Below, one piece after another: positions 16,700 through 25,821 of a stretch of DNA of 64,000 nt. The DNA lies in the NCBI GenBank assembly GCA_900545865.1, contig URAN01000007.1:1-64000 (forward strand), given 5' to 3'. This DNA comes from an uncultured Eubacteriales bacterium (GTDB taxonomy: Bacteria; Bacillota; Clostridia; Monoglobales; Monoglobaceae). The position numbers were made by a program, and so were the translations under genes. How positions within the stretch are numbered: the stretch's first letter is position 1; each line of letters opens with the position of its first letter. The notes under the pieces were generated by a model. That model saw only the letters and a list, made by a program, of their open reading frames with translations, searched no databases and was not told the DNA's origin.

Positions 16700-19600
16700 T
16701 TATTTCTCGACCAAACGCACATTTTCGTCACCCAGCAGCTTTTTTAATATCTCTGTTCTTTCGTCATTCCTTTTGACCATCATTGATTTCGGCGCAGCAA
16801 CAACCTGTCCGTTATCCGAATATTTTATCACAACGGAAACATCGCCGCTTTCGGCTTTTAATATTCGCTTTACCTCGTTCAGCACAACCGTGTCGGTCGA
16901 ATCAAGGCGCAAATAGAGCCTTGCTCTCCTGCGCGCCATTTCATCAAGCATACGCATATCTTCAAGCCTTAATTTCGGCGGAGCATCATCGGATATGTCG
17001 AGGTTGCCGCTTATCGTCACTATGCTTCCCTCAACGGCAATATCCGCAAAACGTCTGAGCTGACCCGGAAAGATTATTACCTCCATACTCGCCGTCAAAT
17101 CCTCAAACTCAACATAGCGCATCATATCGCCTTTTTTGGTGAGCTGGTTGCGAACCTTTGTTATTATTCCCGAAACCGTCACCTGAGAGCCGATATTAAA
17201 CCGTTTGTCCTCGTTCTCGATAATATCAGAAATACTTGCCGTTGACGCGGCGCGAACCGCCGCAGCCTTGCTGTCGAGAGGATGCCCCGAAACGTACATT
17301 CCGATACTCTCTTTTTCCATTGCGAGAAGCTCGGTCTCGGGAAATTCTCTGCAATCCTCAAAGTTATCGGCATTCCTTTCAGCCTCTCCGCTCATCATCG
17401 AAAACATATCGAGTTGTCCCGGCATCGTGTTTTTCGCCGCGTATTGCGCATCGTCCATAACTCTTTCGTATGCGCGGAAGAGCTGTGCGCGTTTTAATCC
17501 GAATTCATCAAACGCGCCGCATTTTATAAGACTTTCGACAACACGCTTGTTCATCTTTCGCGAAACCATTCTCTTACAAAAATCAGTAAGTCCGATAAAA
17601 TCTCCGCCCGTTTCACGTTCGGCGGCGATTTCGTCAACGACCGCGCCGCCAACATTCTTTACCGCCGCAAGACCGAATCTCAAACAGCCGTTATCAACCG
17701 AAAAATCCTTTCCGCTTTTATTGATTGACGGCGGCAGCATCTCTATTCCCAGACGCTTTACCACCTCGATATATTTTGAAATTTTAGACGCGTTATCGAT
17801 AAATGATGTAAGCAAAGCCGCAAAGAACTCAACCGGATAGTGACATTTAAGCCATGCCGTTCTGTACGCCACCACCGCATATGCCGCCGCGTGCGACTTG
17901 TTAAACGCATATGACGCAAAGTCCATCATCTCGTCAAAAATTGACGCAGCCGTCTTTTCGTCAATACCTCTCGCCACCGCTCCGTCAACGTGAACGCCGC
18001 CCTCGTCTGTGCCATAGATAAAGTTTTGACGCTCTTTTTGCATAACGTCCGCCTTTTTCTTTGACATTGCACGGCGCACCAAATCCGCACGTCCGAGCGA
18101 ATATCCGCCAAGCTCACGCACAATCTGCATAACCTGTTCTTGGTACACGATACACCCGTACGTCATATTCAAAATATGTTCAAGCATCGGATGCTTATAC
18201 TTTACCATTGACGGATTGTTTTTGTTGGCAACATACATCGGTATGGAATCCATCGGGCCGGGTCGGTACAGCGAAATTCCGGCGATTATATCCTCTATTG
18301 AGGTCGGTTTAAGTTCTTTCATAAACTGTTTCATACCGCCGCTTTCGAGCTGGAATACGCCGTCTGTTTCGCCCCGTGAAATCATCTCATACACGGCGGC
18401 ATCGTCCATATCCAAATTTTCGATATTGACATCCGCACCGTGCGCCTGTTTTATATGCATAACCGCATCTTGAATAACGGTAAGCGTACGCAGACCCAAA
18501 AAGTCCATTTTTAACAAACCGAGCCGCTCTATCGTTGTCATTGTGAACTGGGTCGTGATGACATCATCGTTTTTTTGCAGAGGTACGAAATTTCCTATTC
18601 CGCCGCTTGTTATAACAACCCCGGCGGCGTGCGTCGATGTGTGCCGCGGCAAGCCCTCTAACTCAATCGCAGTATCAATAAGCTTTTTAATCTCTGCCGA
18701 CGAATCATATAATTCCTTTAGCTTATAGTTCACCGTCAACGCCTTTTTTATTGTCATTTTAAGCTCGTTCGGCACTTGCTTTGCAACCTCGTCAACCCTG
18801 CCGTAAGGAATATTCAGTGCGCGCCCGACATCGCGTATGGCGAGCCGCGCCGCCATTGTTCCGAACGTCACTATTTGAGCAACGTTATCCGAGCCGTATT
18901 TGCGATTTACGTAATCTATTACTTCGCCGCGGCGAACATAGCAAAAATCAATATCAATATCAGGCATACTTACACGCTCGGGGTTCAAAAACCTCTCGAA
19001 TATAAGACTGTACTTTATCGGGTCAACATCGGTGATATGCAGACAGTACGCAACCACGCTGCCTGCCGCCGAACCCCTGCCCGGGCCGACCGGGATTCCG
19101 TGACTCTTTGCATAGTGAATAAAATCCCACACTATCAAAAAGTAATCAATATATCCCATTTGCGAAATTGTATCAAGTTCATATTGCATTCTCGAAACAA
19201 CGCTTTCATCGGCATTCGGATAACGTTCACGCATTCCGCGGTCAACAAGCTGTTTAAGATATTCGTATGCCGTAAGTCCGTTCGGAATCTCGAATTTGGG
19301 AAGGTGGAACTTTCCAAATTCAATCTCGACATTGCATCTGTCCGCAATTTTTTGAGTGTTTTCCAGCGCCTCGGGAATATACGAAAAAAGTTCAGTCATT
19401 TCTTCCTCGGATTTGAGATAAAGTTGGTCACAATCCATCTTCATTCTGTCCTCGTCATCGACCGTCTTCCCCATCTGAATACACATAAGAACATCTTGGT
19501 ATTCGGCATCTCTTTTGAGCGTATAATGTATATCATTTGTTGCCACTATATCAATATTCAGCTCACGCGCAATCGAAATAAGGTCACGGTTGAGCTTTTT

Positions 19601-20146
19601 CTGTTCAAAAATTCCGTGGTCCTGAATCTCGATGAAATACCTGTCGCGTCCGAATATATCCAAAAACTCTTGCGCACGGCGTTTTGCCTCATCATAATTT
19701 CCCGATAACAGCTGGCGCGACAACACGCCCGACATACACGCGCTAAGCGCGATTATTCCCTCGTTGTGTTCGCGCAGAATATCCATATCTATTCTCGGCC
19801 GATAATAAAAACCCTCTATAAACCCTGCCGATACGAGCTTCATCAAGTTATGATAACCGACATCGTTTTCGGCAAGCAAAATAAGGTGACAGCTTTGCGA
19901 ATCGAGGTCGTGAACCTTATCGAATCTCGATCGTGCCGCAACATAAACTTCACAGCCGAGTATCGGCTTTATGCCGTTTTGTTTGGCACATTCGTAAAAA
20001 TCTATTACGCCGTACATATTTCCGTGGTCGGTTATCGCCATTGCCGTCTGTCCGAGTTCTTTCGCCCTCTCTATCAGTTTCGGTATCGTACCTTCGCCAT
20101 CGAGCAAACTGTACGCCGTGTGCGTATGAAGATGTACAAAGCTCAT
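16700..20146 (-). CDS. dnaE: DNA polymerase III subunit alpha (DnaE)
   Basis: About 1148 aa replicative-type polymerase of the DnaE1 length class. An N-terminal PHP domain (FVHLHTHTAYSLLDG, ITDHGNMYG) is followed by the C-family palm with the catalytic PDIDIDF, GPGRGSAAGS and YQEQVMQI motifs. Fingers, HhH and an OB-fold (VTVSGIITKVRNQLTKKG) come after that. The ATG at 20146 is used because the GTG at 20155 lies within the GAGGTGAT ribosome site. It lies 29 nt downstream of whiA. No PolC gene is in the window, so its division of labour cannot be judged. Confidence 0.95.
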   Translation of the reverse strand: MSFVHLHTHTAYSLLDGEGTIPKLIERAKELGQTAMAITDHGNMYGVIDFYECAKQNGIKPILGCEVYVAARSRFDKVHDLDSQSCHLILLAENDVGYHNLMKLVSAGFIEGFYYRPRIDMDILREHNEGIIALSACMSGVLSRQLLSGNYDEAKRRAQEFLDIFGRDRYFIEIQDHGIFEQKKLNRDLISIARELNIDIVATNDIHYTLKRDAEYQDVLMCIQMGKTVDDEDRMKMDCDQLYLKSEEEMTELFSYIPEALENTQKIADRCNVEIEFGKFHLPKFEIPNGLTAYEYLKQLVDRGMRERYPNADESVVSRMQYELDTISQMGYIDYFLIVWDFIHYAKSHGIPVGPGRGSAAGSVVAYCLHITDVDPIKYSLIFERFLNPERVSMPDIDIDFCYVRRGEVIDYVNRKYGSDNVAQIVTFGTMAARLAIRDVGRALNIPYGRVDEVAKQVPNELKMTIKKALTVNYKLKELYDSSAEIKKLIDTAIELEGLPRHTSTHAAGVVITSGGIGNFVPLQKNDDVITTQFTMTTIERLGLLKMDFLGLRTLTVIQDAVMHIKQAHGADVNIENLDMDDAAVYEMISRGETDGVFQLESGGMKQFMKELKPTSIEDIIAGISLYRPGPMDSIPMYVANKNNPSMVKYKHPMLEHILNMTYGCIVYQEQVMQIVRELGGYSLGRADLVRRAMSKKKADVMQKERQNFIYGTDEGGVHVDGAVARGIDEKTAASIFDEMMDFASYAFNKSHAAAYAVVAYRTAWLKCHYPVEFFAALLTSFIDNASKISKYIEVVKRLGIEMLPPSINKSGKDFSVDNGCLRFGLAAVKNVGGAVVDEIAAERETGGDFIGLTDFCKRMVSRKMNKRVVESLIKCGAFDEFGLKRAQLFRAYERVMDDAQYAAKNTMPGQLDMFSMMSGEAERNADNFEDCREFPETELLAMEKESIGMYVSGHPLDSKAAAVRAASTASISDIIENEDKRFNIGSQVTVSGIITKVRNQLTKKGDMMRYVEFEDLTASMEVIIFPGQLRRFADIAVEGSIVTISGNLDISDDAPPKLRLEDMRMLDEMARRRARLYLRLDSTDTVVLNEVKRILKAESGDVSVVIKYSDNGQVVAAPKSMMVKRNDERTEILKKLLGDENVRLVEK

Positions 20147-20175
20147 TCTTATCACCTCTGTCTTTCGTATTATTT

Positions 20176-21087
20176 TCAGGCATCTTTAAGTCTTTTCGCT
20201 ATCTCTTCGATTTTTTTAAGCCTGTGATTCACGCCCGACTTGCCGAGCGGCGGATTCAGCCTCTTTCCGAGTTCGCCAAGGCTTATTGCGCTGTTTTCAA
20301 GGCGCAGCTTTGCAATCTCGCGCAAATCCTCGGGAAGCTCGTCTATTCCAAGTTTTTCATCTATTATATTTATCGCCTGTATCTGTCTTACCGCCGCCAC
20401 AATGGTCTTATCAAGGTTTGCTGATTCGCTGTTGACAGAACGCACAACATCGTTTCGTATTTCTTTTTCAATCATAATATTGATAAGCTCCATTTGTGCG
20501 CCGTATGCGCCTATGTATGACAAAAAATCCTGTATTGCTTCGCCGTTTTTTAAATACAGGACATATTTGGATTTTCGCATAACGGTCTTGAACACAAAGC
20601 CACATTCCGAAAACAGCTTTATCAGGTTTTGGCTCAACCCCATATACGGCGTGATTATTTCAAGATTATAATTTTTCTTGGGGTCAATGACCGTTCCGCC
20701 GCCCATAAACGCACCCCTGACAAAGGCACGGCGACAGCACTCATCCGCCACAATTGCATCCGAAATGCGATAACGTATCACACCTGTTTCAACATCTCTG
20801 AGTTCAAATTCATCAAATATCCGTTTTAAACAGGTCGGTTCGGTTATTTGTATAACGCACCTCACCGCATTTTTTGCCCCTGCATCCTCCGCCGAGTAGC
20901 CGAGCTTTTTGCACAAAGCCGAAAACTTGCTGCCAACCTCTGGATTTTCGGTTATAAACTTAATTTCGTTTTTGCTTATCACACAGCCGAGCAAAAGCAT
21001 CCCGGCAAATTCAGCCATATCACAACAGCTGCTTGTGTTTTCATATTTAAAAAGTTCGGATTTTGTCCGTTCCGAAAAAGATTTCAT
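20176..21087 (-). CDS. whiA: Sporulation/cell-division regulator WhiA
   Basis: About 303 aa. An N-terminal LAGLIDADG-like domain (residues about 1-200; RRAFVRGAFMGGGTV) is followed by a C-terminal helix-turn-helix (LGELGKRLNPPLGKSGVNHR). In Gram-positives WhiA binds DNA and influences division and, in Streptomyces, sporulation. The start ATG at 21087 is preferred over a GTG at 21096 that overlaps the GAGGTGA ribosome site. The order rapZ-yvcK-whiA is classic for Firmicutes and Actinobacteria. Confidence 0.95.
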   Translation of the reverse strand: MKSFSERTKSELFKYENTSSCCDMAEFAGMLLLGCVISKNEIKFITENPEVGSKFSALCKKLGYSAEDAGAKNAVRCVIQITEPTCLKRIFDEFELRDVETGVIRYRISDAIVADECCRRAFVRGAFMGGGTVIDPKKNYNLEIITPYMGLSQNLIKLFSECGFVFKTVMRKSKYVLYLKNGEAIQDFLSYIGAYGAQMELINIMIEKEIRNDVVRSVNSESANLDKTIVAAVRQIQAINIIDEKLGIDELPEDLREIAKLRLENSAISLGELGKRLNPPLGKSGVNHRLKKIEEIAKRLKDA

Positions 21088-21099
21088 CGCCGTCACCTC

Positions 21100-22161
21100 T
21101 CAGCCGCGGTTCTTCTTTCGGTTGGGTTCATAAAGAACCACGCCCTCTTCGCTTATATTCACGCCGCGCCGTCTTTCTATATTCGCAATATCCATTATCG
21201 CCTCGGCAAGCGCGGTCGGATTGTGTCTTATATATTTATCGTCGATAAGCGCAGCAATATTGCGCTTTATCAGTTTTATTCCTCTGTTTTTAAACCTCTC
21301 CTCATCCAAAATTACCTCGGCCGATTCTTCCTCGGCATAATTTTTGAGAATAGGCGTATCTATCCGCTTTGAATTTACTATACAATAGTCGATAAAATCA
21401 ACACAGGTATGCGCGGTAATCGCCGCGGCATGGTCAAACGCGGTGTATCCGTCCGTTTCGCCGTGCTGAGTCATTATATTGTTTATATAAACCGTCGGCG
21501 CGTCCGCCGCCGATATTGCATCGGCAAGGTCATCCGCCGCAAGCGTTGACAGAATACTTGTATAAAGGCTTCCCGGTCCGATTGTTATTATGTCCGCCTC
21601 GGCAAGCTTTTCTCTTATATCGGGCAAAAGTCTGATTTTGCCGCCGTTCTTGGCGCGCAGTCTGACCCTTGATATTCTGCTGTTGAAATCAATAATCGCT
21701 TTACCTATATTCGATTCACCGACAACCTCTCTGCCGTCGGCGAGGGTTGCCACAAGCTCTGTATCACAATCCGTAACGGGCAGAACCGTTCCCGTTACCT
21801 TTAAAACATCGCTTACGCTTTTGACCGCCGCAACAAAGTCGCCGCCGTACATTCCGTTCATTGCCGCAAGAAAAAGATTGCCGAAGCTTTGTCCTTTAAG
21901 GCTTCCCGCGTCAAATCTGTATCTGATTAGCTTTTCCATTATCGGCTCTGTTTCCGACAGCGCAAGAATACAGTTTCGAATATCCCCCGGGGGCAGCATT
22001 TTAAGCTCATCACGGAGCTGTCCGCTGCCGCCGCCGTCGTCCGCGACCGTAACAACCGCGGTAATGTTCGGCGTGTATTCTTTAAGACCCCTCAGCATTG
22101 TTGAAAGACCCGTGCCGCCGCCTATTGCCACCACCTTGGGTTTAAATCCTCCGGTTTTCAT
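21100..22161 (-). CDS. YvcK/GlmR family gluconeogenesis factor
   Basis: About 353 aa UPF0052 (CofD-like) protein. The nucleotide-binding segment VVAIGGGTGLSTMLRGLKEY is at the N-terminus, followed by VTVADDGGGSGQLRDEL. In B. subtilis YvcK/GlmR binds UDP-sugars and supports cell-wall precursor supply on gluconeogenic carbon sources. Start ATG at 22161 (GGGTGA, 8 nt). It lies 12 nt before whiA and 25 nt after rapZ. Confidence 0.94.
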   Translation of the reverse strand: MKTGGFKPKVVAIGGGTGLSTMLRGLKEYTPNITAVVTVADDGGGSGQLRDELKMLPPGDIRNCILALSETEPIMEKLIRYRFDAGSLKGQSFGNLFLAAMNGMYGGDFVAAVKSVSDVLKVTGTVLPVTDCDTELVATLADGREVVGESNIGKAIIDFNSRISRVRLRAKNGGKIRLLPDIREKLAEADIITIGPGSLYTSILSTLAADDLADAISAADAPTVYINNIMTQHGETDGYTAFDHAAAITAHTCVDFIDYCIVNSKRIDTPILKNYAEEESAEVILDEERFKNRGIKLIKRNIAALIDDKYIRHNPTALAEAIMDIANIERRRGVNISEEGVVLYEPNRKKNRG

Positions 22162-22186
22162 ACTTTTCGTCACCCGATTTCAATAC

Positions 22187-23047
22187 TTATATTCCTTTTT
22201 TAATATCCCTGTGCGAAATCATCACATTTTTATATTCCGCGGCAACGGCACGATAGAGTTCCTCCGCAATCGTTACGCTGCGGTGATGACCGCCGGTACA
22301 GCCTATTCCTATCACAAGCTGTGCCTTGCCTTCTTTTATATATCTCGGAATCAAAAATTTTATCATATCCGCAAGCTTATTCAAAAATTCACGGCTGTCA
22401 TCGGATTCCATAACATAATCTCTTATGCATACCTCAAGCCCCGTATGCTCTTTGAGTTCGGGAATATAAAACGGATTTGGCAAGAACCTTACATCAAAAA
22501 CCAAGTCTGCGTCAAGCGGCAAGCCGTATTTAAATCCGAACGACATCACGTGAACCAACATTCCGCCGAACTTTGATTCCGAGCCGTAAATCGCCGTAAT
22601 CTGACGTCTGAGCTGTGCCGCGGTCAGCAAGGTTGTATCGATTATTTTGGTTGCCTTTTCTTTTACGGCGGCAAGCATCTTTCTTTCGCTTTGAATTCCG
22701 TCCGTAAGCCGTCCTTCGCCCGACAGGGGATGAACGCGCCGCGTTTCTTTATACCGCCGTATAAGTACCTCGTCCGATGCCTCGAGAAAGAGTATATCAT
22801 ATTCATATCCGAGTTCGGACAGCTCATCAAGGCTTCCCGAGAGCTTTCTGAACATATCTCCGCCGCGTATATCGCACACAAGCGCAACACAGTCATCCGG
22901 TTTTGCGCTCTTGTGATAAATCTCTGCGAATTTGGGTATCAATTCGGGCGGCATATTATCCACGCAATAATCGCCCATATCCTCAAAAGCTTTTACCACC
23001 TGGGTTTTCCCCGCTCCGCTCAATCCCGTTACAATAATAAATTTCAT
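22187..23047 (-). CDS. rapZ: RNase adapter protein RapZ
   Basis: About 286 aa P-loop protein (YvcJ). Walker A GLSGAGKT near the N-terminus, DNMPPELIPKFAE, and the conserved C-terminal GCTGGHHRSVTIAEEL are all present. In Proteobacteria RapZ controls glmS small-RNA decay; in Firmicutes the role is less clear, but it has nucleotide-binding activity. The ATG at 23047 gives the expected protein; a GTG at 23059 overlaps the GGAGG site. Confidence 0.95.
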   Translation of the reverse strand: MKFIIVTGLSGAGKTQVVKAFEDMGDYCVDNMPPELIPKFAEIYHKSAKPDDCVALVCDIRGGDMFRKLSGSLDELSELGYEYDILFLEASDEVLIRRYKETRRVHPLSGEGRLTDGIQSERKMLAAVKEKATKIIDTTLLTAAQLRRQITAIYGSESKFGGMLVHVMSFGFKYGLPLDADLVFDVRFLPNPFYIPELKEHTGLEVCIRDYVMESDDSREFLNKLADMIKFLIPRYIKEGKAQLVIGIGCTGGHHRSVTIAEELYRAVAAEYKNVMISHRDIKKGI

Positions 23048-23098
23048 CTTATCATTCACCTCCGGCTTATATTACGCCGTTATACATTTACGGTGTTT

Positions 23099-24016
23099 TT
23101 AAAATTCGCCGACAAATTTAACCTCGGGTTCCAAATGCACACCGAATTTTATCATAACTCTGTTTTGAACCTCTTCAATAAGCGCTCTCACATCCGCGGC
23201 GGTTGCACCACCCTTGTTTATTACAAAACCCGCGTGCTTTTGAGAAACCTCTGCGCCGCCTATGCTCAATCCTTTAAGCCCTGCGTCCTGAATGAGCGTG
23301 CCGGCAAAATATCCCTCGGGGCGTTTGAACGTGCTGCCTGCGCTCGGCTTGTCAATCGGCTGTTTCTCGGCTCTTTTTGCCGAAAGCTCTGCCATTCTTG
23401 CCTTTATCTCATCCATATCTCCGTTTTCGAGATTCAAAACCGCCTCGGTAACAATTTTATCGCCGTCCGAAAACGCGCTCTTTCTGTATCCGAAAGAGCA
23501 TTCCTGCACCGTAAGAGTGTGAATTTCACAATCCTTTGACGAAACATACTTGACGTGTGATATGACATCTTTCATCTCGCCGCCGTATGCACCTGCGTTC
23601 ATAAAGACCGCGCCGCCGAGCGTGCCGGGGATTCCCGATGCGAATTCCAATCCGCAAAGTCCGTTTTTCAAGGCAGTATTCGCAAGTCTCGACAGCTTTA
23701 TTCCGCTTTGTGCCGTTATTTGTGTTCCGTCCGTATCACATTCGGACATACCGTTCCCTATCTTTATCACGGCTCCTCTGATTCCCTTGTCGCCGACAAG
23801 CAAGTTCGAGCCGTTTCCCATTACAAAATACGGAATGTTAAAGCGTTTTATAAGCTTTAACACCGCCGCAAGCCGCTGTGTATCGGGCGGCTCTATCAAT
23901 ATATCCGCAGGACCGCCTATCCGAAAGGTCGTATGCCTGCTCATCGGCTCGTCTGCCGAAATCGCCGCACGTCCGACAACCTCGGCAATAAGCCTTAGTA
24001 CCACATTTGTTATCAA
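23099..24016 (-). CDS. murB: UDP-N-acetylenolpyruvoylglucosamine reductase
   Basis: 305 aa FAD enzyme that makes UDP-MurNAc for peptidoglycan. FAD-binding motifs TFRIGGPADIL and GNGSNLLVGDKGIRG, the SGIPGTLGGAVFMNAGAYGG block and the catalytic serine loop AGSTFKRPEGYFAG are intact. A UUG start is used (24016) with GGAGGG 8 nt upstream. It lies between the PHP gene and rapZ. Confidence 0.95.
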   Translation of the reverse strand: MITNVVLRLIAEVVGRAAISADEPMSRHTTFRIGGPADILIEPPDTQRLAAVLKLIKRFNIPYFVMGNGSNLLVGDKGIRGAVIKIGNGMSECDTDGTQITAQSGIKLSRLANTALKNGLCGLEFASGIPGTLGGAVFMNAGAYGGEMKDVISHVKYVSSKDCEIHTLTVQECSFGYRKSAFSDGDKIVTEAVLNLENGDMDEIKARMAELSAKRAEKQPIDKPSAGSTFKRPEGYFAGTLIQDAGLKGLSIGGAEVSQKHAGFVINKGGATAADVRALIEEVQNRVMIKFGVHLEPEVKFVGEF

Positions 24017-24040
24017 CTTTAAAGCCCTCCTTGATGCTCT

Positions 24041-24745
24041 TTATTTCAATTTCTTTAAATATTCCGTAAAACGCGCCGCGTCCCTATTCGCAACCTGTTC
24101 TTCGGGGAAATTCTCTTTTTCGAGAAGTGCCGCAGCATATTCGAAATGTCCCACTTCAAAAGGCGTATGCGAATCCGATGACACCGCCACAAAAGTTTTA
24201 TATTTTTTGCACGCCCTTATTATCTCGAGATAAAAATCCGTATTCAGCGGATTCTTACAGGAATTATTGTTTATCTCGATACACTTGTTATACTCTGCCG
24301 CCGCAGCCGCAACGGTATCAACATCATACGGAAAACGTATGTCGCCCGTATGCCCCAAAACGGTAATGTTTGGATTTTTGATTGCACCGAGGTATGTTTT
24401 TGTGACGCTTGTTTTGTCATCCCAAATATAAATCGGTTTGTGAATGGACGCAACAATAATCTCGAGTTCATCCTGAAGGTACTGCGGCAAGTCTATATTC
24501 CCCTCTGTATCGAGCAGATTCGCCTCTGCACCTTTCAAAACACGAACGCCGTTTATCTCTCTCGGCAACCTTTTTAACGTATTAAAATGCCAGATATGCG
24601 GCGCATCGGGAAGAGCGGGCGTGTGATCCGTCATACAAATCATTTCAAGACCCATCTCTTTTGCCGCGGCGGTGTTTTCGAGAATTGTTCCGAATGCGTG
24701 CGTACTCGCCAGCGTATGCGTGTGCGTATCAACCTTTACTGTCAT
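24041..24745 (-). CDS. PHP-domain phosphatase (YcdX-like)
   Basis: 234 aa. Metal-binding histidines of the PHP fold are visible: VDTHTHTLAS at the N-terminus, CMTDHTPA, HTGDIRFP and SSDSHTPFEVGHFE. Proteins of this type are trinuclear-metal phosphoesterases; the physiological substrate is unknown. It lies between hprK and murB, a common order in Clostridia. Confidence 0.85.
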   Translation of the reverse strand: MTVKVDTHTHTLASTHAFGTILENTAAAKEMGLEMICMTDHTPALPDAPHIWHFNTLKRLPREINGVRVLKGAEANLLDTEGNIDLPQYLQDELEIIVASIHKPIYIWDDKTSVTKTYLGAIKNPNITVLGHTGDIRFPYDVDTVAAAAAEYNKCIEINNNSCKNPLNTDFYLEIIRACKKYKTFVAVSSDSHTPFEVGHFEYAAALLEKENFPEEQVANRDAARFTEYLKKLK

Positions 24746-24766
24746 AACTGTTTCATCCCCCGTTAT

Positions 24767-25699
24767 TTAATTTTCGCTCATATTGCCGAGATGTTCGGCA
24801 AAACGGCGGTTCAATTCCTCGGCGGCGTTATATCCCATACGTTTCTGGCGGTTATTCATTGCCGCAACCTCAAAAATAACGGCAAGATTTCTGCCGGGGC
24901 GAACCGGTATCGTCAATGACGGAATATCGAGTCCGAGTATGTTTGTGTATTCATCGACCAACCCCAAGCGGTCATACTGCTTTCCGTGTTCCCACGTTTT
25001 AAGATGAATGATAAGGTCGATTTTTTCCGACTCTTTAACCGCGCCCATACCGAATATGTTCTTTACATCGACAATTCCGATACCGCGAATCTCTATAAAG
25101 TGTCGGATTATATCGGGCGAATATCCGACAAGCGATATTGACGAAACTTTTTTTATCTCAACCGCGTCATCAGCAACAAGACGATGACCTCTTTTGATAA
25201 GCTCAACCGCCGCTTCGCTCTTCCCGACACCGCTTTCGCCCATAATAAACACGCCCTGGCCATAGACCTCAACCAAAACGCCGTGACGTGTTATTCTCGG
25301 CGCAAGTTCAACGTTAAGAAACGAATTGAGCGTACTCGTAAAATATGATGTCGCCTGTGCCGTTCTCAAAACGGGAGTATCAAATTCCTCGGCAAGCTTC
25401 ATCATCTCGGGGGTCGCATTGCCGTTTCTCGTCATAACCACGGCAGAAACCTTTTTTTCAAAAAGCGCCCTCAGCACGTTATAGCGTTCCTCGGACGTAA
25501 GTGTCGCGAGATAGGTGTTTTCGACCATTCCGAAAACCTGTATTCGTCGCGGGTCAAAATAATCAAAAAATCCCGTTATCTGTAATCCCGGACGGTTTAA
25601 ATCCGCGGTCGAAATCATAACCTCGTGTTCGGGATAATAAAGCTTATCGAGTTTCATATTATTCACAATTTTAGACAGTTCAACATTAAAAGTTTCCAC
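24767..25699 (-). CDS. hprK: HPr kinase/phosphorylase
   Basis: About 310 aa. It phosphorylates HPr on Ser46 in carbon catabolite control. Walker A GESGVGKSEAAVELIKRGH and the signature EIRGIGIVDVKNIFG are intact. A GUG at 25699 is chosen as start because GAGGGGAAG precedes it and the length then matches the family; the ATG at 25735 is less suitable. It heads the long run down to birA, with a promoter at 25785-25813. Confidence 0.95.
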   Translation of the reverse strand: METFNVELSKIVNNMKLDKLYYPEHEVMISTADLNRPGLQITGFFDYFDPRRIQVFGMVENTYLATLTSEERYNVLRALFEKKVSAVVMTRNGNATPEMMKLAEEFDTPVLRTAQATSYFTSTLNSFLNVELAPRITRHGVLVEVYGQGVFIMGESGVGKSEAAVELIKRGHRLVADDAVEIKKVSSISLVGYSPDIIRHFIEIRGIGIVDVKNIFGMGAVKESEKIDLIIHLKTWEHGKQYDRLGLVDEYTNILGLDIPSLTIPVRPGRNLAVIFEVAAMNNRQKRMGYNAAEELNRRFAEHLGNMSEN

Positions 25700-25784
25700 T
25701 TTAATCTTCCCCTCTTTCGTAAAAAGCGGGCGCACGATAAAGAATTATCCCGCGCCGCAGTATATTATACGTTCGCATATATCT

Positions 25785-25813
25785 ATTATACTATTATTAT
25801 GCACAATTTGCAA
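25785..25813 (-). promoter_or_regulatory. Promoter of the hprK operon
   Basis: Minus strand: -35 TTGCAA (25808-25813), 17-bp spacer, -10 TATAAT (25785-25790). Confidence 0.7.
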
Positions 25814-25821
25814 ACATATTT

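Noticed and set aside
18776..19708. 310-codon plus-strand reading opposite dnaE
   Set aside because: Shadow of the polymerase gene without ribosome site or recognisable domain.
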